Source: Otis tarda (Eukaryota > Chordata > Aves > Otidiformes > Otididae). From it: a stretch of 64,000 nt of DNA. The position numbers and the translations under genes were made by a program. The notes below the pieces were generated by a model. The model saw only the letters and a program-made list of their open reading frames with translations, was not told the DNA's origin and did not search any database. Shown here in pieces: positions 61,600 to 64,000 of the stretch; position 1 is the first letter of the stretch, and every line of letters starts with the position of its first letter. The stretch is taken from the NCBI GenBank assembly GCA_026413225.1, contig CM048555.1:80793785-80857784 (forward strand), read 5' to 3'.

Positions 61600-64000
61600 C
61601 TAGGAAAAAAAAAAAAAAAAAAAATTTTAGTAAGAAGAGTGCATGGTGTCTGCAGGCAAGAGCAAATTCTGTGCAGTGCGGAGCATCCTCCAATTCGTTT
61701 GTCGCACGTTCGTGAGACAACGTGACCTGTCAAGACAGACTTAAAAAAATCCTTTGCTGTGGCAGGATCGTTTGGTGGCTGTGCTTTCATGAAAGACCAC
61801 AACGTGTGAAATATTTCTGCTTTGGAAAGAGGGAGAATAAACAGCTACACTGAATCCCATATTCCTGCCCTCCCAAACCAAAAGCCTTTAAAGGTTGCTG
61901 CGTTTGCTGGAGGGACAAACTGCTTTGAAAGATTAGTAGAAGAGTAAGGCATCTGTTTCACAAGCTTTTTGGTTATATAAAATCCAGAGGTTAGCGCTTT
62001 ATTAACAGCAATTAACCGACAGCGCTTCCCCGGGCATCGAATCCAACAGTGCAGCACAGACCAATCTCTGCAACTCCGCTGAATTTCATTTTTAATTATG
62101 AAACAGATTTTTTTTTTCCTTGATCATAGCAATTCGTATCCTATTAGTAACTCATAATGCTGGCCGCGATGGAAATGAGCAGAGAATTTTTATTACCTTT
62201 TTACTATCCCCACTTCAATGCCAAATATAATTTCATTTCAGCATTAAAAGGAGGTAATTTTTACCCTCACGTGTCCTGGCAAGAACTGGTTTTTGGTTTC
62301 AGAGAACTATTTCAGCGCGCTAGACGGCTGTAGTAGATATCTGTCTTCAGAGAACAGGAGCAAATCTGAATGTGTGCTCAGCAAAAGGGAAAACAGTACA
62401 AGGAATAAAACCCCAACACATTTACACGCACGTGCGTATCAGCCCGCAGAAATAAATATCAGGAGCCATTCAAAGCTGGATACTGATACGGATATTCCCT
62501 ATTTAAACCGGAATATTCAGCGCCGCGCTTTCAAAGCCCTTCAGCAGCCGAGCAGCGCAACCCTTCGCTTTGTACCCGCTACCAGACGGCAGCTCGGAGA
62601 GCGCTTCAGCAATAACAAACTGGAATAGATAAAACCCTTCTGGGGCGGGTTCAGCATCTATATATAACGAAAGCTGTAAGCAAGTTTTCTGGAAGCAGAG
62701 CTGACAATAGGCTCTCATAAAAAAAAAACCTAAAAAAAACCCAAAAAATCCCTGAGCTACAAAATGCAGCACTTGCCTGAAAGATTTGTACAGTCTCTCT
62801 AGGGGTAGGGCTGCCGCTATAAATAAATATCTGCCTCTGAATCACAGATAATCTGCAACTAAATTTAAAAAAAAAAAAAAAAATTCTCTTTATTTCTGTT
62901 CTGCCAAGCGTCACAGAAATTACCAAAACCTGGATTTTAAAATTAAGTTCGCCATTTTGCCATCAGTTTTTTCTCGCTCCTTATCCGAGTTGGGTCATGT
63001 GTCTGTATGTATTTTGAATATTTTTTGTATTTTGTATATTTTGAAAAAGAACATTACATCAGCAGGTAAAGACACCGCTTTCTAAAGCTTGATGTCAACG
63101 TGACATCCAGCACCGGGAACAGCGAGCCGTCATGTTGGCTCTAAGGTCCAAAAAGACATTGAAAGATTCATTTTATGAATGGAACGTGGAATAAAATCAC
63201 CTCCTGAATACTACAACCACGCTAGAAATGTTGGATCCTGAGTTCGTTGATAGATGGGCGGGGTTCTGATTAATGGTCCTAATGTCGTAAAGTTTATGAC
63301 AGTTTTATTTTACCTCTAAATAAATATTCTAAATTAAAATATCAATTCAAATCTTTTCAAACCATTCTTAGTCTTGAAAAAGACTTTCTCCCCCAGAAAT
63401 GCAGTCATTAGCTTACCTGACACAGACTGAATCCGAGTTGTTTCTTTCAAAAAAAGCTAATTTCAATAAAATCTATTAGTAATGATGGCACTACCAACTT
63501 TCTTCTGGTAACAAAACAAAAAAAAAAAAAAAAGAAATATTTCTTTCTGTACTTTTCAGCACCAATGTGTGTTACAGAACACCAAAAGTCTGTAATTTCT
63601 TACTATAATCACCAAATTCACGCCAAGGCAATTAATTTCAGGAAATTAAATGTTCATTTTTCCTTCAAAGGGCAATGGGCAAATTCAGCTGAAGTAATCA
63701 GAAGGATTTTCTTGACTTTAAAAGCGCTTTACTCCAGACTTTTCACCTAGAATCCTCAGGGCTGAGACTTGGGCTTTTAATATCCCTGAACTGATTGCTA
63801 AAGCCCAGAACGTGCAGGTAATGAGAAATCAGAGACAGCAGGATCTTGCTTCCCAACACAAATAAAGGAAGAGGGAAAAAAAAAAAAAAAAAAAAAAAAG
63901 AGACAAATAGGAACAAAGAGAAAGAAAGCACAACTGATGTTTTAGGATATTTTGATCTTGTCTTTATTCCTGGAAAGGCAGAGAGACTACCATATAAACA
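61600..64000. other. ALMS1: ALMS1 upstream intron sequence (to window edge)
   Basis: About 2.4 kb, AT-rich with long A-runs (62,865-62,882; 63,519-63,533; 63,876-63,899). No confident exon. A donor-like CAG/GTAAGC near 63,415 is preceded by at most nine in-frame codons. The next upstream ALMS1 exon probably lies outside the window. Confidence 0.45.

Overview
The window looks like avian nuclear DNA. The evidence is at least fourteen CR1 LINE 3' ends, with their hallmark ATTCTATG-type tails, no other abundant repeat family, short introns, and two recognisable vertebrate genes read from the minus strand. The species cannot be named from the sequence. I see no bacterial, viral or CRISPR-like content.

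Layout: (1) 1-16,040 is GC-moderate DNA with four CR1 fragments, one old MIR-like SINE and no gene I can recognise. Its right end should hold the ADAM33 3' UTR. (2) 16,041-41,691 is a complete ADAM33 gene (the orthologue of frog ADAM13) on the minus strand. It has 22 coding exons, every intron has GT/AG ends, the phases all join, and the predicted protein is 926 aa: signal peptide, prodomain with cysteine switch, active zinc metalloprotease, disintegrin, cysteine-rich, EGF-like, one membrane span and a proline-rich cytoplasmic tail. (3) 41,692-48,489 is the intergenic stretch between the two genes, starting with a CpG-rich ADAM33 5' flank. (4) 48,713-61,599 holds the last seven coding exons of ALMS1 on the minus strand, ending in the conserved ALMS motif and a GRKVPWD C-terminus. 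The rest of ALMS1 lies beyond the right edge of the window.

The two genes lie head to tail, with ALMS1 upstream and ADAM33 about 7 kb downstream. Nothing suggests they work together: ALMS1 is a centrosome/basal-body protein and ADAM33 a cell-surface sheddase. Their adjacency is positional only. The composition changes near 43-44.5 kb: the ADAM33 side is GC-rich with several G+C-rich minisatellites, and the ALMS1 side is AT-rich with homopolymers.

The most noteworthy non-genic structures are three minisatellites in ADAM33 introns (18 bp, 19 bp and 29 bp units), one of which keeps a 279-codon open frame on the gene's strand; a poly(A)/poly(T) inverted homopolymer just upstream of the ADAM33 start; a CpG-rich block inside ADAM33 intron 2; and CR1 copies sitting very close to splice sites. 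I found no convincing new biological system. The findings are mostly gene-structure oddities and candidate regulatory or repeat elements.
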